NCBI GenBank assembly: GCA_950072225.1
Contig: CATMOP010000103.1
Coordinates: 1-7,025, forward strand
Direction: 5' to 3'
DNA: 7,025 bases
DNA from: an uncultured Nitrospina sp.
GTDB lineage: Bacteria; Nitrospinota; Nitrospinia; Nitrospinales; VA-1
The number at the start of each line of letters is the position of its first letter. Positions within the stretch are counted from its first letter, which is position 1. Below the pieces are notes generated by a model. It did not search any database, had not been told where the DNA came from, and worked only from the letters and a program-made list of their open reading frames with translations. Below, piece after piece: positions 6,233-7,025 of this stretch. The translations under genes and the position numbers were made by a program.

Positions 6233-6976
6233 GTGGACAGCACAAAACCCCTCAAAGAACTGGTTATTGACCAGGAAAAAACCGGCTACCGTTATTCCAT
6301 CGAACCGTTCCTGCTGGCCGATTTCATGTCCCTTTTACCCGGCCAGTCGGTACTGGATATCGGCACCGGTTGCGGCATCATTCCTATATTGCTGGTGCAG
6401 AGAGAACCGAGCCTCAAAATAACCGCCATTGAAATTCAGGATTGTTCGCAAGCACAAAAAAATATTCAGCAAAATGGAATGATGCAAAAAATCACCCTCA
6501 TTCACGGCGATTTCCTCAAGGAAGCGGAAAACCTGGAACCCGAATCTTTTGACCATATTGTTTCCAATCCTCCTTACCGTAAGATCCAGACAGGAAGGAT
6601 CAATCCCGATGCAGGAAAAGCCTTGGCCCGGCATGAACTGTCCCTCAATATGAATTCCCTGCTGGACAAATCTGCTCCCCTGCTGAAAACGGGTGGCCAA
6701 ATAGTTCTTGCCTATCCGCCCGAGCGAATGGGCGAAACCCTGCGGGAATTGGAATGCCGGAGTTTATATCCTCGTCAAGCCCGTTTCATTCATGGCAATT
6801 TCCAGACTGCCGCAAAAATATTTCTGGTTTCTGCCCTTAAAGGAAAAAAATCCGATTTTACCGTAGCCCCTCCGCTTGCGGTTTATAATAAGGACCAAAC
6901 TTACTCGAAGGAGATGGAGCAAATTTATGCTTCCTTTAATTATACTGACCGGCCCAACGAATTCGGGAAAAAGTGA
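6233..6976 (+). CDS. trmN6: TrmN6-like tRNA1(Val) adenine-37 N6-methyltransferase
   Basis: A SAM-dependent methyltransferase of the YfiC/TrmN6 family, which in E. coli makes m6A at position 37 of tRNA1(Val). It has 247 residues, normal for the family. The N-terminus has the family signature KTGYRYSIEPFLLADF (16-31). The SAM-binding motif I is LDIGTGCGIIP at 41-51, motif II carries the acidic EIQ at 67-69, and the amino-methyltransferase motif IV is NPPY at 112-115. A YPPER motif (161-165) and the C-terminal APPLAVYN (212-219) are also typical. The start is GTG; there is no clear ribosome site, and an in-frame stop at 6185 leaves only a CTG at 6215 as another choice. Other members of this group methylate different RNAs or proteins, so the exact substrate is inferred. 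The end of the gene overlaps the start of miaA by 50 bases. Confidence 0.85.
   Translation: MDSTKPLKELVIDQEKTGYRYSIEPFLLADFMSLLPGQSVLDIGTGCGIIPILLVQREPSLKITAIEIQDCSQAQKNIQQNGMMQKITLIHGDFLKEAENLEPESFDHIVSNPPYRKIQTGRINPDAGKALARHELSLNMNSLLDKSAPLLKTGGQIVLAYPPERMGETLRELECRSLYPRQARFIHGNFQTAAKIFLVSALKGKKSDFTVAPPLAVYNKDQTYSKEMEQIYASFNYTDRPNEFGKK
6916..6919 (+). promoter_or_regulatory. Ribosome binding site of miaA inside trmN6
   Basis: GGAG ends seven bases before the ATG at 6927; a second AGGAG lies at 6909-6913. Both are within the 3' coding part of the methyltransferase gene and support this start for miaA. Confidence 0.65.
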
Positions 6977-7025
6977 GACCTCTCTGGCTCTGGCCCGCAA
7001 GCTGGATACAGAAATTATCAGTGCC
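6927..7025 (+). CDS. miaA: tRNA dimethylallyltransferase, N-terminal part (cut by window end)
   Basis: MiaA attaches a dimethylallyl group to N6 of A37 in tRNAs that read codons beginning with U. Only 33 codons are visible. They begin MLPLIILTGPTNSGKS, a hydrophobic strand followed by a P-loop (GPTNSGKS at 9-16). LALARKL follows, then EIISA at 29-33, where the family normally continues with an Asp-Ser pair. This order and spacing match the MiaA N-terminus closely. The start has a good ribosome site at 6916-6919. The gene overlaps the end of trmN6 by 50 bases in another frame, which suggests tight cotranslation. The rest is outside the window, so intactness cannot be judged. Confidence 0.88.
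   Translation, partial: MLPLIILTGPTNSGKSETSLALARKLDTEIISA

Noticed and set aside
1..7025. CRISPR array, defence system, transposase, tRNA or rRNA
   Set aside because: No regularly spaced repeats, nuclease or transposase motifs, or RNA-gene-like segments were seen; the coding content is mostly envelope, sensing and tRNA-modification genes.

Overview
The window suggests a Gram-negative bacterium of medium G+C. It carries genes for the lipid A-Kdo core of lipopolysaccharide (one lpxK and two kdtA/waaA-type transferases). It also carries a multi-PAS membrane sensor of the type common in Deltaproteobacteria, Nitrospirota and Nitrospinota, and a tRNA-modification pair. The sequence alone does not fix the taxon.

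Layout. (1) Bases 1-1869, minus strand: a membrane sensor with a periplasmic helical domain, HAMP and at least two PAS domains. Its frame breaks at a six-base A run (261-266 on the given strand). A third PAS domain continues in the other frame to the window edge, where the DNA becomes very AT-rich. (2) 1870-2075: gene-free, containing most of a 13-bp perfect inverted repeat that overlaps the end of the next gene. (3) 2076-4606, minus strand: two adjacent GT30 Kdo-transferase-like genes. The promoter-proximal copy keeps the expected motifs. The distal copy has lost both glutamates of the usual ETELW motif. (4) 4607-4652: a short divergent control region with a perfect 14-bp palindrome. (5) 4653-5738, plus strand: lpxK. 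(6) 5739-5889: spacer between convergent genes with GC-rich hairpins. (7) 5890-6129, minus strand: an unknown 79-residue protein with two membrane segments. (8) 6130-6232: divergent spacer. (9) 6233-6976, plus strand: a TrmN6-like adenine-N6 methyltransferase, overlapped by 50 bases by the start of miaA (6927 to the window end).

How the genes fit together. LpxK phosphorylates the lipid A precursor to lipid IVA, which KdtA-type enzymes then decorate with Kdo, so the divergent block 2076-5738 covers consecutive pathway steps. The trmN6-miaA pair would modify the same tRNA position, A37, in different tRNAs. I see no CRISPR array, transposase, rRNA or tRNA. The least ordinary items are the divergent second KdtA paralogue, the palindrome between kdtA and lpxK, the frameshift in the sensor, and the cysteine motif in its first PAS domain.
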